Assembly (NCBI GenBank): GCA_009760855.2 | Contig: WPIO01000006.1 | Coordinates: 9,526,001 to 9,590,000 of the forward strand | Source: Cristatella mucedo | Taxonomy: Eukaryota; Bryozoa; Phylactolaemata; Cristatellidae | Reading direction: 5' to 3' | Length of the DNA: 64,000 bases | Part shown: in pieces, positions 36,419 to 45,950 of the stretch | How the letters are laid out: every line of letters begins with the position of its first letter | Numbering within the stretch: position 1 is the first letter of the stretch | Notes under the pieces: generated by a model | What the model was told of the DNA's origin: nothing | The model's input: the letters and a program-made list of their open reading frames with translations, nothing else | The model's database searches: none | Translations under genes and position numbers: made by a program

Positions 36419-39400
36419 TTCTCTCCCTCCCTTAATCCCACACTTTTTCACGTACGTTTTCTTTCTCTCTGGCTCCACTTTTGACCCCTCTCTCTCCCTC
36501 TCTCTCTCCCTCCCTGCTCTGGCCTCTACCTCTTTTCCTCTTCGTCTCTCTCTTTATCTCTTAATCTCTCTCCTCGATTTTTGAGCTGCCATTCTCTTCC
36601 CTCTTCGTGTCACTCAACTCCAGTCCGCATGATTCAGGTTTGTTCGTGCCGGCAGCATTCTTAGTGGGTATCAGCTTTGTGTCAGCTGAAGAAAGCGGTA
36701 CTGCCATTCTGCTCATGGTCCTTGCACTGACTTTCAACTCGTTCACGAAAGTGGGTTACATGGTCAGTCACGTGGACATAGCTCCCAGGTAGGTGCAGCC
36801 GTCTCAAGGTATTGCACGATTCTGCAATCCTTGCAATTCTTAGTGATCAATAGCTTTCTGCCGAAATAAGTCATTGTACCTTTTCTCTCTGCTACTTAAT
36901 GCCCAAGAACATTGTGTGCACTTAACTAATGCACTCTCTTTATTGTGTGGCTCTAGATTCTCTGGTGAATTATTCGGCTTCACCAACACCTTTGCCACCA
37001 TACCGGGCATGGTTTCGCCACCTCTGGTCAGTTCATTAACTGCCAACGTGAGTACAGTGCCGGACTCGATCGCTGTGTGTCGCTGAAACGTGTACAGAGT
37101 ACGCGAGCATGCTGCTGATTAGATTTAATGCAATTCCCCATGGGACGGCTCTAGAAGCAGTTGCTGTCGAAGCGACCAGCCGCCAGAATTCTTGAGTGGA
37201 GCTCTCACGCGTTGAAACTGCCTGAATCCCAGCGGAAAGTGGCTATTGTGAGGGCTGCAGTAACAGTAGATCACATGCGACACTGCATCCTTTCCTCACG
37301 TTTACCATAGGAGTAAAACACGGTTAAGTATCGCTCAAGGCAAAATTTACTCTGCCACTTGGCTCGGCCCTTCCTTGGGAGCTACAAATCCACACTGGGC
37401 TTGTCACGCCCCAGGCGACTCCAAGTGCAGCCTCCTGTAGCACTAACTGTAGATGCAGAGAAAAGTTGATGGCTTGTAAGAACCCATCTGTTCGTAGCCC
37501 GTTAGATCTCTATCTGGTCGTAGCTTTTAATCGAGCATAGCGACTGGCTTGGAATTCTGCTTTTACTACTGTAACTGGTAAGCGTCAGGCAGCCATCGAC
37601 GAAGTCAAATTATGAAACATTGGCGTAGAATCACCAAGACGTATTCAAAGAAGAGCTCACCGTCGCTCACTCCTGCCATGCGGTCAGAGCTTTAATATTT
37701 ATGACATCTGTTTCTTCATAATCTCTATTCTATGACAGAGGATTCGATAACCTTGTCTATCGGAGTTTCAAATTTGGCTGAAAAGAAGCTTAGTGGACTA
37801 CGAGCAGCACTAACTGCTAGATGTCTCTAATTTAATAAGATACCTCGATTGCTCCTGTGTAGATCACTCGATTATATTTCAGGAGTTCTCTGAACTCCGA
37901 TACAGCCTAGTACACATATCTTCTCATCGTTCAAAATTAGACCACTGGTAGGCTTAGCTGCTGCATAGTGACCAGCCAGAGTTGTGTAGACCCATGGTTC
38001 TAGCACTAGTTGGTGAGCCATGATGGCACACTAGGTAGGACGGTGGCTTTGTGGGTTCAAATCCTGTGGTGGGTGATCCTTTATTGCCGCTGCAAGTGGT
38101 GGTAATTTCCGTAAAGATTCTCTTGTCGCTATACAAGAGGCTCTTAAATCAGCTAGCTTTTGCTACACGAGGCCATTCTCAAGTTCTAGGTTTGATAACA
38201 CTCTCTATCCTTCAGCCAGGGCTTGCTCACTCTTCGAATAAGAATTACTTGAATTTCTCTAATGAGTCCTTTTCTATGCACCAACCTGCACAATCGTTGC
38301 TATGTCACATGCAGAATCAAGAAAAACTCCGGGGTAATGCAGCCGTTTCCGATCCGTTGGGTACCCCTTTGCCAAGAGCAATCTTGCTACGGCTTTGTGC
38401 TCTTGTAGTCCTGACATTATTTATTGCTCAGGTCAGCAAACCTCCAAAAGCCACAATATGTGACTGTCAGTACTGAGTTCATCATAGACCTCGCTCTAAT
38501 TCTAAGATCAATACCGTATTTTGGAAGAATTCAATGCAGATGAGAAACCAGTAGATTCTTGCAGAGAAACCGGTTGCATAGTGCCATCGTGAAGGTCAGT
38601 TTCAATCTATATTTATATTTTCTTGTTTAATGCTTTGGATTCGACATAAGAACGATACTGACCCGACTAGATCTAGGGCTTCAATAAGGGCCTTAATTCA
38701 TTGGGCATGTACTTATAAAAAATAATAATTACATGTTTGCATAGCACCCTCACAGAACTTAATCTTTTTCTATCCACATGGATACAAGTGATTTTAAACT
38801 AGTCGGTTGACTAAGCCCTATTCTCTCATAAGATTCCGGGCTCAACGAGCACCAGTATAGCCAAAGGATTACTCTCGGCCCTTCCTTGCAAGTGAGGTTC
38901 CATGTGATAAGGTTTCAATTCAGATTTCCAGCCGTTAGACATAAAAAGTAGCTCAAATACTTTCAGCTAGCTAATGAAGGGATCTTTGCGAATATTAAAG
39001 AAATGTTAATGCATTCGGATACGTTTTCGAGGCATGATTGAGTGTTATCGTGCTGGAGTAGATTCCTAAGAATCTGCCGTTTCTTCTTCCCAGGCGCGTG
39101 GTAACATGTACTCTCAATCTCTCAGCTCGTAGCACAAGTCAGTCTACTTAGAGTCTCAGAGCTGCGACGGATTCGGCCATGCCATTTATTCCCACATATT
39201 GATGCTCTGCGAGAGATAGGTTATTGGATTGTCGTTGCAAGAGCATTCACCTATTTGCAGACTGGATTCCTTCGACAGACTCCTGGTTAGTAATTCTCAT
39301 GCACCAGCTTTCCTAGCAAAATAATGCTGAGACTTTCATATATGAGGGACTTCCCACTAGTAACTTTCACTTTGGTATACAATGAACATGCAGCGATTTT

Positions 39401-39924
39401 ATATCAGCATGAGTACTGCATCATCTCCGTAACAATCCTTGTTTTGCAGGCCAAAGTACGAATGTTTTGAGCGAATCACAGGCTAGGGTTTTTGAGCGGC
39501 GTCGCAAATGTGCTAGCACTGCGTCTTTAACAGAAGATCGGTTATGTGCGAAATAGAGCCCAGCCTACCAAGTAATACCTCCACAACTAGTGAGCAGTGT
39601 TCCAACGACAACTGCAAAGAAGCTACAAGCGCTGAGAAGGCCACCACACAAAACTAACACTGATTTGAATTGTAGGGTACGCAAGAGGAATGGCAAACAG
39701 TGTTCTACATCTGGGCAGCTATATTTTGTTTCGGTGCAGTCGTGTTCCTTATATTCGGTAAGGGTACAATACAGAGCTGGGCGTATGCTGAGACTGCTCT
39801 CGAACCGTCCACAAGTTTGGAGGAGAAACATTTAGAGGAGAAAATTCGAAAGGAAAACATTGTTTTGCGATATGCTCAAACCTCCAAGGATAATCTGGGC
39901 TACGATCATGAGGGTGATAAATAA
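16986..39924 (+). CDS. SLC17-family (sialin/VGLUT-like) anion transporter, ten-exon gene
   Basis: This is a major-facilitator transporter of the SLC17 group, which moves organic anions or phosphate driven by protons or sodium, usually in lysosomal, vesicular or plasma membranes. Exons: 16,986-17,004 (inferred), 21,333-21,538, 25,000-25,263, 25,938-26,025, 26,187-26,422, 31,838-31,987, 33,776-33,905, 36,638-36,788, 36,957-37,047 and 39,676-39,924. All junctions are GT-AG and all phases agree, giving 1,584 nt (527 residues and a stop), a usual length for the family. The pieces follow the SLC17 order: TM1 with the conserved Arg (TRSNIS), the GxLAGRFGG loop, the [18 protein letters not shown] signature, then TM5 to TM12. 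No frame is broken. The subfamily (sialin-like or phosphate-cotransporter-like) cannot be settled by eye. An AATAAA overlaps the stop codon. Confidence 0.88.
19205..19350 (+). repeat. SINE family 1, best copy
   Basis: This gives the clearest view of the family. The tRNA-like head has box A (tggtccagcggttaaagtgc) and box B (ggtcgtgggctcgagcccc at about 19,264-19,282). The tail has the gcgcc ... gggtgct stem and ends in atacaaatgaatta. Confidence 0.78.
19355..19588 (+). mobile_element. LINE family 1 3' end
   Basis: The 3' UTR blocks (gtgcatgctgccactaacca, twice with variation) are followed by the terminal stem-loop (taaagcgcc ... ggcgcttta) and an (ATT)n end at 19,555-19,587. It directly follows a SINE family 1 copy. 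Confidence 0.82.
19925..20012 (-). mobile_element. LINE family 1 3' tail
   Basis: An (AAT)n run is followed by acacttgataaagcgccctc, the terminal stem-loop and about 15 further bases. This is another extreme 5' truncation. Confidence 0.8.
20540..20710 (+). repeat. SINE family 1
   Basis: It has gctggttcgaggttaagatgctggacccgacc (altered box A region), ggtcgtaggctcgagccct (box B), and the tail ending ctatacaaatgaattat. An insert of about 20 bp separates the two boxes. Confidence 0.7.
21333..21538 (+). CDS. SLC17 gene, exon 2 (TM1 and glycosylated loop)
   Basis: The acceptor is atatgcag and the donor is GTAGGT. It encodes TM1 ([20 protein letters not shown] and following), with the family-conserved Arg at the position mutated in human Salla disease. 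A lumenal loop follows with three N-glycosylation sequons (NAS, NST, NDS), usual for loop 1. No ATG lies upstream in frame after the stop at 21,302-21,304, so an upstream exon is required. Confidence 0.85.
21539..24999 (+). other. SLC17 intron 2
   Basis: 3.46 kb. Apart from the SINE-like tails at 21,570-22,045 and a weak one at 22,830-22,900, the rest (22,900-24,790) contains nothing recognised. A tRNA-like box B (taggttcaaatcccgg at 24,540) suggests another old SINE near 24,500-24,600. Confidence 0.6.
21570..22045 (-). repeat. two decayed SINE family 1-like tails
   Basis: The first, at 21,570-21,650, has (AAT)n then a tattgcaccctaagagaac tail. The second, at 21,915-22,045, has atagcaccctgaga, then gggcttgagcccaggacc (box B complement) and accttaacattggtcagagg. 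Both lie in SLC17 intron 2 and are degenerate. Confidence 0.5.
25000..25263 (+). CDS. SLC17 gene, exon 3 (TM2, TM3, start of TM4)
   Basis: The acceptor is ttcttgcag and the donor is GTAAGC; both boundaries are phase 0. [19 protein letters not shown] leads into TM2, followed by the MFS motif A-like [11 protein letters not shown] loop, TM3 ([20 protein letters not shown]) and the beginning of TM4 ([13 protein letters not shown]). Confidence 0.93.
25540..25835 (-). mobile_element. LINE family 1 fragment, decayed
   Basis: It matches the region near 4,385-4,640, for example gatgggcagaagttttggat, the aaggga-tttaaatgtgagaga block and tttgaagtcgatactctgct. It lies within SLC17 intron 3, close to exon 4. 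Confidence 0.6.
25938..26025 (+). CDS. SLC17 gene, exon 4 (family signature)
   Basis: The acceptor is tttgcag and the donor is GTAAGT. It encodes [20 protein letters not shown], nearly the textbook SLC17 signature between TM4 and TM5. The exon ends with one base of a Gly codon completed by exon 5. Confidence 0.93.
26187..26422 (+). CDS. SLC17 gene, exon 5 (TM5, TM6, central loop)
   Basis: The acceptor is cgtaacag and the donor is GTACGT. It encodes TM5 ([17 protein letters not shown]), the [14 protein letters not shown] start of TM6, and the central cytosolic loop ([12 protein letters not shown]) typical of the family. Confidence 0.93.
26767..26865. repeat. tandem duplication, 59-bp period
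   Basis: gttccctcgcatccaacgc occurs at 26,767 and again at 26,826, each followed by ctcgttacggacgcta. The second unit is shortened by about 20 bp. Confidence 0.8.
29640..29758 (+). repeat. SINE family 1, decayed
   Basis: A box B-like ggtcgtgggctcgtgtccc lies at about 29,674, then a tail ending tacgaatgaatta. Box A is poorly kept. Confidence 0.5.
30240..30480 (+). mobile_element. LINE family 1 3' end, decayed
   Basis: The block order (agcatgacacc, ttgcttctcttacggtgctttctaaaaa, ttagggcgctgtgcagatgacatta, then an ATT-rich end) follows the LINE family 1 tail with many substitutions. Confidence 0.4.
31215..31365 (+). mobile_element. LINE family 1 3' tail
   Basis: cttatgcgtgctgaatttgcacatgct, aagtgcctaggaaaatatttagttctcttgggggc and an ATT/ATC-rich end match the family tail. 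It lies in SLC17 intron 5, about 470 bp before exon 6. Confidence 0.6.
31838..31987 (+). CDS. SLC17 gene, exon 6 (TM7)
   Basis: The acceptor is cacttgtag and the donor is GTAACA; both boundaries are phase 0. It encodes [19 protein letters not shown] and [20 protein letters not shown], matching the start of the second MFS half. Confidence 0.92.
32520..32842 (-). mobile_element. LINE family 2 3' end
   Basis: The start, ccgtcagtaactccacaaag, and the following gtgggtgttacgcaggagag match the 3' end of the copies at 7,740 and 41,830. It continues to about 32,840 with gtagccaacagacttcgtct and cgcaacaaagagaaagtggg. It lies in SLC17 intron 6. Confidence 0.75.
33776..33905 (+). CDS. SLC17 gene, exon 7 (TM8)
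   Basis: The acceptor is tctcttgcag and the donor is GTATGT. It encodes [20 protein letters not shown], then the cytosolic [16 protein letters not shown] loop conserved in SLC17 proteins. Confidence 0.92.
33906..36637 (+). other. SLC17 intron 7
   Basis: 2.7 kb with a long (CT)n microsatellite near its 3' end. No other element was recognised. Confidence 0.7.
36341..36416 (+). repeat. (CT)n microsatellite
   Basis: An almost perfect CT dinucleotide run of about 75 bp lies within SLC17 intron 7, about 220 bp upstream of exon 8. It extends the pyrimidine-rich stretch leading to the acceptor. Confidence 0.97.
36638..36788 (+). CDS. SLC17 gene, exon 8 (TM9, TM10)
   Basis: The acceptor is gattcag and the donor is GTAGGT. 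It encodes TM9 ([14 protein letters not shown]) and TM10 ([16 protein letters not shown]), then SHVDIAP, the conserved turn before TM11. Confidence 0.92.
36957..37047 (+). CDS. SLC17 gene, exon 9 (TM11)
   Basis: The acceptor is ggctctag and the donor is GTGAGT. It encodes [19 protein letters not shown] followed by [11 protein letters not shown]. The intron before it is only 168 bp. Confidence 0.92.
37048..39675 (+). other. SLC17 intron 9
   Basis: 2.6 kb. A SINE family 2 copy lies at 38,018 and a weak SINE/LINE tail (tagcaccctcacagaactta) at 38,735. Nothing else was recognised. Confidence 0.7.
38018..38165 (+). repeat. SINE family 2 (tRNA-derived)
   Basis: The tRNA-like head is atggcacactaggtaggacgg (box A region) with box B gggttcaaatcctg. 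The body is tttattgccgctgcaagtgg ... cgctatacaagaggctctta. It is similar to the reverse copy at 40,195-40,352. Confidence 0.75.
39676..39924 (+). CDS. SLC17 gene, exon 10 (TM12, C-terminus, stop)
   Basis: The acceptor is gaattgtag. It encodes [20 protein letters not shown] (TM12), the [10 protein letters not shown] exit and a charged cytosolic tail of about 50 residues, ending at TAA 39,922-39,924. AATAAA overlaps the stop. No clear G/T-rich downstream element was found nearby, so the true poly(A) site is uncertain. Confidence 0.92.
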   Translation, partial: GTQEEWQTVFYIWAAIFCFGAVVFLIFGKGTIQSWAYAETALEPSTSLEEKHLEEKIRKENIVLRYAQTSKDNLGYDHEGDK

Positions 39925-40194
39925 AAGATCATTATGATGAACTTACAGCTCTATGCAATATGAAAAATGTTGTACCATACATGTGGCATCATTATTCATG
40001 TACGGAGCTATAGTTGATTGCCTATTATTCATGACGGCATTCTTACAGCTATTTTTCACGTACTCATCAAACCAGTGGCTATTCCACTGTATCTTGGCCA
40101 GTGATTGGCTGCCTCACTTCATTCCAGCTTTCAGTTTATAGGTCCACTCAGGTGCATTTCATAGCATTCTTAAATCCTAGCTGCTTAAACAGCC

Positions 40195-40352
40195 TCTTTT
40201 TGTATAGCGACAGAAGAGCCTTTACGGCTATCACCACCACTTGCAGTGGCGATAAAGGATCGCCCACCACAGGAATCGAACCCACGACCTCGGGACCGAG
40301 GTCGTGAAAGCAACCGCCTTACCTAGTGTGCCATTACGGCATTCTTGAGTTA
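40195..40352 (-). repeat. SINE family 2, best copy
   Basis: On the minus strand box B is a perfect GGTTCGATTCC (40,272 region), preceded by the ATGGCACACTAGGTAAGGCGG head and followed by the family body. A ggtcccgaggtcgt/cacgacctcg inverted repeat lies just upstream of box B. Confidence 0.8.
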
Positions 40353-40549
40353 GAGCTCGCTGAGACTTTGACTACTTTTACATGTCAAGCCAAGGTACTT
40401 TTTCCATGAACGCTAGCTTCATGTGCGGTATCATCAATAACACAACAACAAGCTAACATTCAGGATAAGCACCTAAATTACAACACATATAGATAAAAAA
40501 AACTGCTGTAAGGAACATAAGGAAAGTTAGCTTCTTTTTGAGTGCATCG

Positions 40550-41060
40550 GGTCAATGATGTCCTAGCTTCAGCAAGTATTTAGTTCCAGGCTTTGAGAGC
40601 AAACAAGCTAATGGCATAGTCTCCAAAGGATTTGAGGTTGATTAGAGATTTAGCTAAATGGCTAGAGTCCGAAACTTAGGTTAACGATGATTAGCCTGAT
40701 TGTGGAGTAATTCAGATAGGTAGACCTGAGCAAGAGAACATGACCTCAAGCATATGGACCTCAAGTGAGTCACGGAATGACAAAGTCGATACACGGCTCG
40801 ATAGGCTTGAGCCAGTGCGGAGCACTAAAAAGTGGCATAACATAGCAGCTGTTACGGTCACGGCAAACAACTCTAGCTGCAGTCTTTTTATACGATCTAC
40901 AAATATAATGACATGCAGGCAGAAAGATCTCCGAATAGTGTTAGGGAAATCTAGACGGGACATCACAAATGTATGCGATCAGCTTTGCAGCAGTATCCTT
41001 ATATGACCAAGTCTGAGTTGTAGCCATAGTTCTGGATGCTATGTTTAGGCTTCTTTTTCC
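40550..41060 (-). mobile_element. LINE family 1 fragment, decayed
   Basis: It matches the 3' half of the LINE ORF near 4,400-4,860, for example ccaggctttgagagcaaaca, tctccaaaggatttgaggtt and gacgggacatcacaaatg. Frames are broken. Confidence 0.6.
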
Positions 41061-41819
41061 ATGTCAGAGTTGGATTGGGCTGTCACAGCTGGATTGGGTC
41101 TGTAAACAGCTGGCTGAGCCAATAGCACCGTGCCAGGAGTTTGAAGCAAGCTGCCCACTCACAGTGGCTTGTTCTTAAAGGTCAATGCGATCCTTATTTC
41201 CGTCCTTTTCACTTTCAGGCTAGGCACCCCGTGCATGAAAGGGCATTTATGAATTGACAAGAATAGTGCTTGCAAATACTGCTATTTAATGGCCTGGTGA
41301 TATAATTGACATCGATTATATGGTAGCAGCTTGAAGTAGGCGTCAGGAAAAAAGAACTGCCAATCCATCGATGCTTTTATACTCCAACCAATGCCGAAGT
41401 ACCGTGCCAGAGGATAGGCAGAATGCTAGCGAAAGAGGCAAATTGTGAACACAAATCAAGTGCATAAACACTTGATGTGTGTATACGAATATAATACAGG
41501 GTAGCATTTCGTGGACCTTTTTAATGGCGTTTGCGTCGCCTACGAATCAGCGTCGAATTTCTTTGGTCGGGAAAGCTTTGCTTGAGGAATACACGGCTGT
41601 TCTGTGCCTAGCTTCTGAAAACTAGTCAGTATGGTGCTTGAGACAAGGACCGTGCAAGCAAGCGGTTTGGGTGTGGACTAAATACAAAGTATATTGGTGT
41701 ATGGGAGCAATCGGTATCGAAGCTCTCTGTATTTGTAAATTGATTATAAGTCTCTCTTTGATTAAAACGAGAGGCAAGAGGGCGACAAGATAATCACTGC
41801 TGCTACTGATGTAATTTAA

Positions 41820-42270
41820 TGTAGTTTTGTCTGTAACTCCACAAAGTCATGAAGACTATGTGGGTGTTACGCAGGAGAGTTTTTTAAAGCCCACTAGCAG
41901 CCTTAGCGTATTTCGGTACGAATTCGGTAGCCAACAGGCTTTATCTCACGCAACAAAGAGAAAGTGGAAAGCATAGCAGAGTCAGGAGAGCAGTTGAGTT
42001 AGTGAGTAGCATGGAAGTAGCAGCACAGGACAGCTAAAAAAGATTTGCCATAGTCAGCAGAAGGGGGTAGTTGTCGTTGCGTAAGAATCGTGGAAGTGAG
42101 TTCCCCACAGTCTAGGACCTGCAGAGCAAAAGCTTCTGTCACCAACTGTCTTTAAGCGGAGGAATGGGACAGCTAATTTATTGTACACACAGGACCTGAG
42201 GGCGCAAACAGGCTGAAACTGATGCAGCAGTTCAGCTAGGTACAAAGGAGCCAAGCCGTGGTGGGCCTAC
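41820..42270 (-). mobile_element. LINE family 2 copy A (3' end)
   Basis: It carries the family 3' end (ctgtaactccacaaagtcat ... gtgttacgcaggagag) and the end of the ORF (ELLHQFQP-type block at 42,200-42,240). The sequence 42,107-42,268 is then repeated, about three-quarters identical, at 42,271-42,425. This suggests that two separate family 2 insertions abut here. Confidence 0.6.
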
Positions 42271-45100
42271 AGTCTAGGACCTCGACTGTTAAAGCTTCTG
42301 CCGCCAAAGGTCTTATAGCTGGAGAATGGAGTTGTTAGCTGATTGTCCATAAAGAATTTGACGGCACAAGGAGGCTGAAACTGGTGCAACAGCTCAGCTA
42401 GGTATAGAGCAGCCAAGCCGTGGGGGACATTGTGGGCCAGCGTAAGAACGTTGCTCTGTATAAGTTGACCAACTGGCAGCTATTATAGCTCTTTTAGCAA
42501 CGGAGACACGTGGTCAAATCTCTGGGATTTGCAAACTAGACTGCCAGCCATATTCATAGCCATTTGCAGTGGCCGAGTTGCTTTTTTTGGTAGCCTAGCT
42601 AGAAGACAATTACGTTAATCAAGCCGAGACCAAACTAAGGAGATAGCTGCGTTTTTTGCAAGCCACCGTGGAAGACAGCTCCTTGTCTTAGATAGGCATC
42701 TGACGTGATGGGTAGCTGTAGAAGCAGTCTTATGAATGAAGTTTTCAAAATTTATGCAGCTATCAAAAACGACACCTAAATTTTGAGCACGTGATGATGG
42801 TCGCACAACAGCATCACCTATTAGAATAGCAAAGTCTTATAATCCAGTGGCACGCCTAGGGTTTTCTATGAACATCAGTTCAGTTTTATCATCATTTAGT
42901 TTAAAAAAAAAATTTCGACATCCAGGTTCGAATTTCGGCAAAGCAAGCATTTAGTTTATCAGTTACTGCAGCGGATTTCGACATTTTGAATGACAAATAC
43001 AGCAGAGTATTTTAATCATAAAAGTGATATCCTATTCCATGGGCCTTAATCCCTTTTGCCAGAGGTTGAGTATAAATAGAGGACAGCAAGGGACCAAGGA
43101 CGGACCCTTGAGGGACTACACAGGTGACCGGTTTCGTGGGTGAGACCTGACCCCCAAAGGCACGGATCGATCACGATCAGACAAGTACGATTTAAACCAC
43201 GCCAATGCCTCGTCTGCCAGACCGATCGTTGCTCTCAATCATTCAAGTATGACATCGTGATCAATTTTCTTAACGCAGCTGATATATCTAGCACAGCTAG
43301 GGCAGTGGCATTCCCGTCATCGTTGCCTCATAGGATGTCATTGTTAACAAGGAGGAGAGCAGTTTCAGTGGAGTGCTGCCTCTTGAACCCCGACTGAAAT
43401 GTTTCTGCACTTCCTTCTTTTTAATGTGTGCCGCCAGATGCACGACGACAATTTTTTCAAGAATCCAACAAAAAAGAAAGAAGGGAAACTGGACGATAGT
43501 TTGCAAAGACCTCTGCATCTAATCCAGGATTTATAAGCATCGGTCAAACGATTGCCGATTTGAAGGACTTGGGTATGACCCCTTTTCGGAAAGAAGCATT
43601 AAAACCTCGGTTATGGCAGGGTTGACTTGGTCTGCCCGTGAAGAATACAGAGATGATGGTATAGGTTCTCCAGGAGATGAGCTCTTTTTACTAGATTTTA
43701 TTAAGGTAGCCATATCGCTTGCAGAAACCTTGGAAAATCTTCTAAGTAACGTCGCAGGTTGCGATTCAGCAATTGCTTTATTCGGAAGGGAGGCACAAAT
43801 GTGCACAATTTATTCAGTAGAGAAGGCTGAAAACCTTTTGGCTGAGCTGCTACTATCTAGAGAGTCAGACCTCTCAGCATCAGCCACTAAATTGTTTACC
43901 GTTTTACAAATCTGTTTTTAGTCTGACTGGCAGGACTTCAGTTTCCGAGTGAAAAAAAAGCCCTGGCTTTTTTAAGCTTCCAGGTGTAAACTAGAAGGGA
44001 GTGTTTGAAATTGGCTAGATCTGCATCCAGCCCAAACTTCTTGATACGACGTTCAAGCCCGCGCTTAACACGGCACATTTTTCGAAGTATTTTGTAAACT
44101 AAAAGTAATCTCCACGACTCTGTACACGGATAGAATGTACGGGAGCATGCTTGTTAAGAGCACTCCTAAGTTTCATGTTCACTGCATCAGTGAGGGTATC
44201 CAGGCTGTCGTGCGATTCTGGGTTCCGACCCAGAAGACCTGCATTGCAAAAAGATTTAAAAAATGTGCCTATGTCAATGCTTTTTAAGTTACGTCGCTGG
44301 GCAAGTTAGGCATTACCCTGTCCCTACAACGGAGCGATAAAAGTAAACGAGACTAAACAATGATCCGAGAGGGTCGGCGGGCACACCAGAAGGTCAGAGG
44401 GGCAGACGTCCTTAGTGATCACGAAATCTAAGATACGGCCACCGACGTGGGTGGTATGATTAATGTGTTGGACCAAACTAAAATTATTCAGTCAAGAAAT
44501 GAGCGGACCCGGCTGTTGATAAGGTTTTCAACGTGAATATTCAAGTCTCCAGTAATCAGTAATGGTCAGTCGCACGCAATTATTTTAGCGAGAAACTCCG
44601 AAAAATCCTCCAGAAACAAGTTTAGACAGACAGAAGGAGATCGGTATATCACAACACACAACAGTAAGAGTCACTGTCTTTGATAAGGACCTGATTGCAA
44701 CTGATTCAAACTGATTCAAGCAATGTCCCACGCGAAAAACTGTATATTTCTTAGCCAAATGGTTCACGAACAACAATTGCAACCCGCCACCAGCATCGTC
44801 AGAACCCATGGACTGAAGAAATGAGAACCCGGATTGTTGATTTCTGATGTACCGCTACTTGGAACAAGGGGTAATCTAAGTTTCGGTTAGCAGAAATGCA
44901 TCTAGCTTCTCCTGGACAGCCTGATCGGAGATAAGTAACCCCTTGGGTTTTAGCGAGCTGACATTGAGTAGGCGGAATTTAAGAGACTGTCTAACAACTA
45001 CACGGCGCCGATTAAGTGGCTTGCATTCAAGTCGGCGTGTAGCCGGTTTGGCAGAAGCAGCCCCTTTGAATTTGAATTAAACCTTGGTAACGGTCGTTGG
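42271..45100 (-). mobile_element. LINE family 2 copy B (endonuclease + RT), decayed
   Basis: Minus-strand translation in broken frames gives the endonuclease start near 44,990 (FRLLNVSSLKPKGLL ... KLDAFLLTET), a GDLNIH-type motif near 44,560, and VGGRILDFVITKD ... LSDHCLVSF near 44,400. The reverse-transcriptase blocks and the AQNLGVVFDS region follow near 42,785. The catalytic YADD position near 43,020 is destroyed by a stop. This is the longest family 2 copy, but it is dead. Its 5' end points toward the viral element. Confidence 0.75.
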
Positions 45101-45780
45101 TCGACGTGTTACAACATGCTGAGGCATGGCATGTGAGGTACTACAGCAACGGGTGCTATTCAGCGCTTTAAACTTCCCCCTTCGTTGGTTTGATAACAGA
45201 GCCGTTGACAGGGCGAACGCAAGATGCAGGGAGGTTCACACTGACCCGCTGAAGGAGGCCCGCCGGAAAGTATCGACTCATGGCGACATTGTAGGGGCTC
45301 GTCGGCTTGCGATGGCGGCGCGATGAAGAGCGAAGCCACCACAAGCGAGTTGTTTCGCTGTCGACGTCGGCTGTATTATACTGCATACAATCAACATAAG
45401 CGAGCGAGCGTACATACTGATATAGCAACCGTCGTGCGTGCTGCTACGGAGCACGTGATGTTCAGAGAGAAGAAAGTGGATAGCGTGCGCACAGGCCGAC
45501 GCACAAGCGTGAAGTGAATTGTGCGGCAAGGAAGGCGTAACGTGCCGGCAAGGAGCGCGCCTGTTGGGTGGACGGATCGTCGGCTGGGGGCGGAACCACG
45601 TGACGGCGACAACACGCCCACAACATCTCACCTTATGCTAAGCAGGTCCCGTTTTGTGTAGTATATCCGAGGATAGGTTGTAAATAGTCACAGAAGAGAT
45701 AGCAGCATAATACCCGAAGGTATCGCGGAGAAATCAGGTAAAGCTCCACACCACGCTTGGATTCGCCCTTGGGCGCTCTG
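45101..45780. other. GC-richer flank between LINE and viral element
   Basis: Overlapping short frames on both strands without motifs. It may be the 5' UTR region of LINE family 2 copy B up to about 45,640, followed by host DNA. GC content falls sharply after 45,780. Confidence 0.4.
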
Positions 45781-45897
45781 TTGTAAGAAAAGTCTCATAT
45801 TAAGACAGATCCATTTTCAATCCTTCTCATGCTCGCTATCGCTCGCATTTCGAAGTCTTGAAAACGAAATCGTCTTAATATTAGACTTTTCTTACAA
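45781..45897. repeat. inverted repeat at left boundary of viral element
   Basis: ttgtaagaaaagtct... (45,781-45,806) and its complement (45,872-45,897) match at 25 of 26 positions. They are separated by 65 bp whose outer parts also pair imperfectly. The pair lies exactly at the composition change. It could be part of the element's terminal inverted repeat, a terminal hairpin, or a small foldback transposon. The right end would be needed to decide. Confidence 0.6.
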
Positions 45898-45950
45898 CAT
45901 GAAATCTTATATATATTATAATGGATTTTTATTTAAATTAATATAGAAAA

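Noticed and set aside
36290-36484. open frames over the CT repeat
   Set aside because: They are pure microsatellite translation (Ser-Leu or Arg-Glu repeats).
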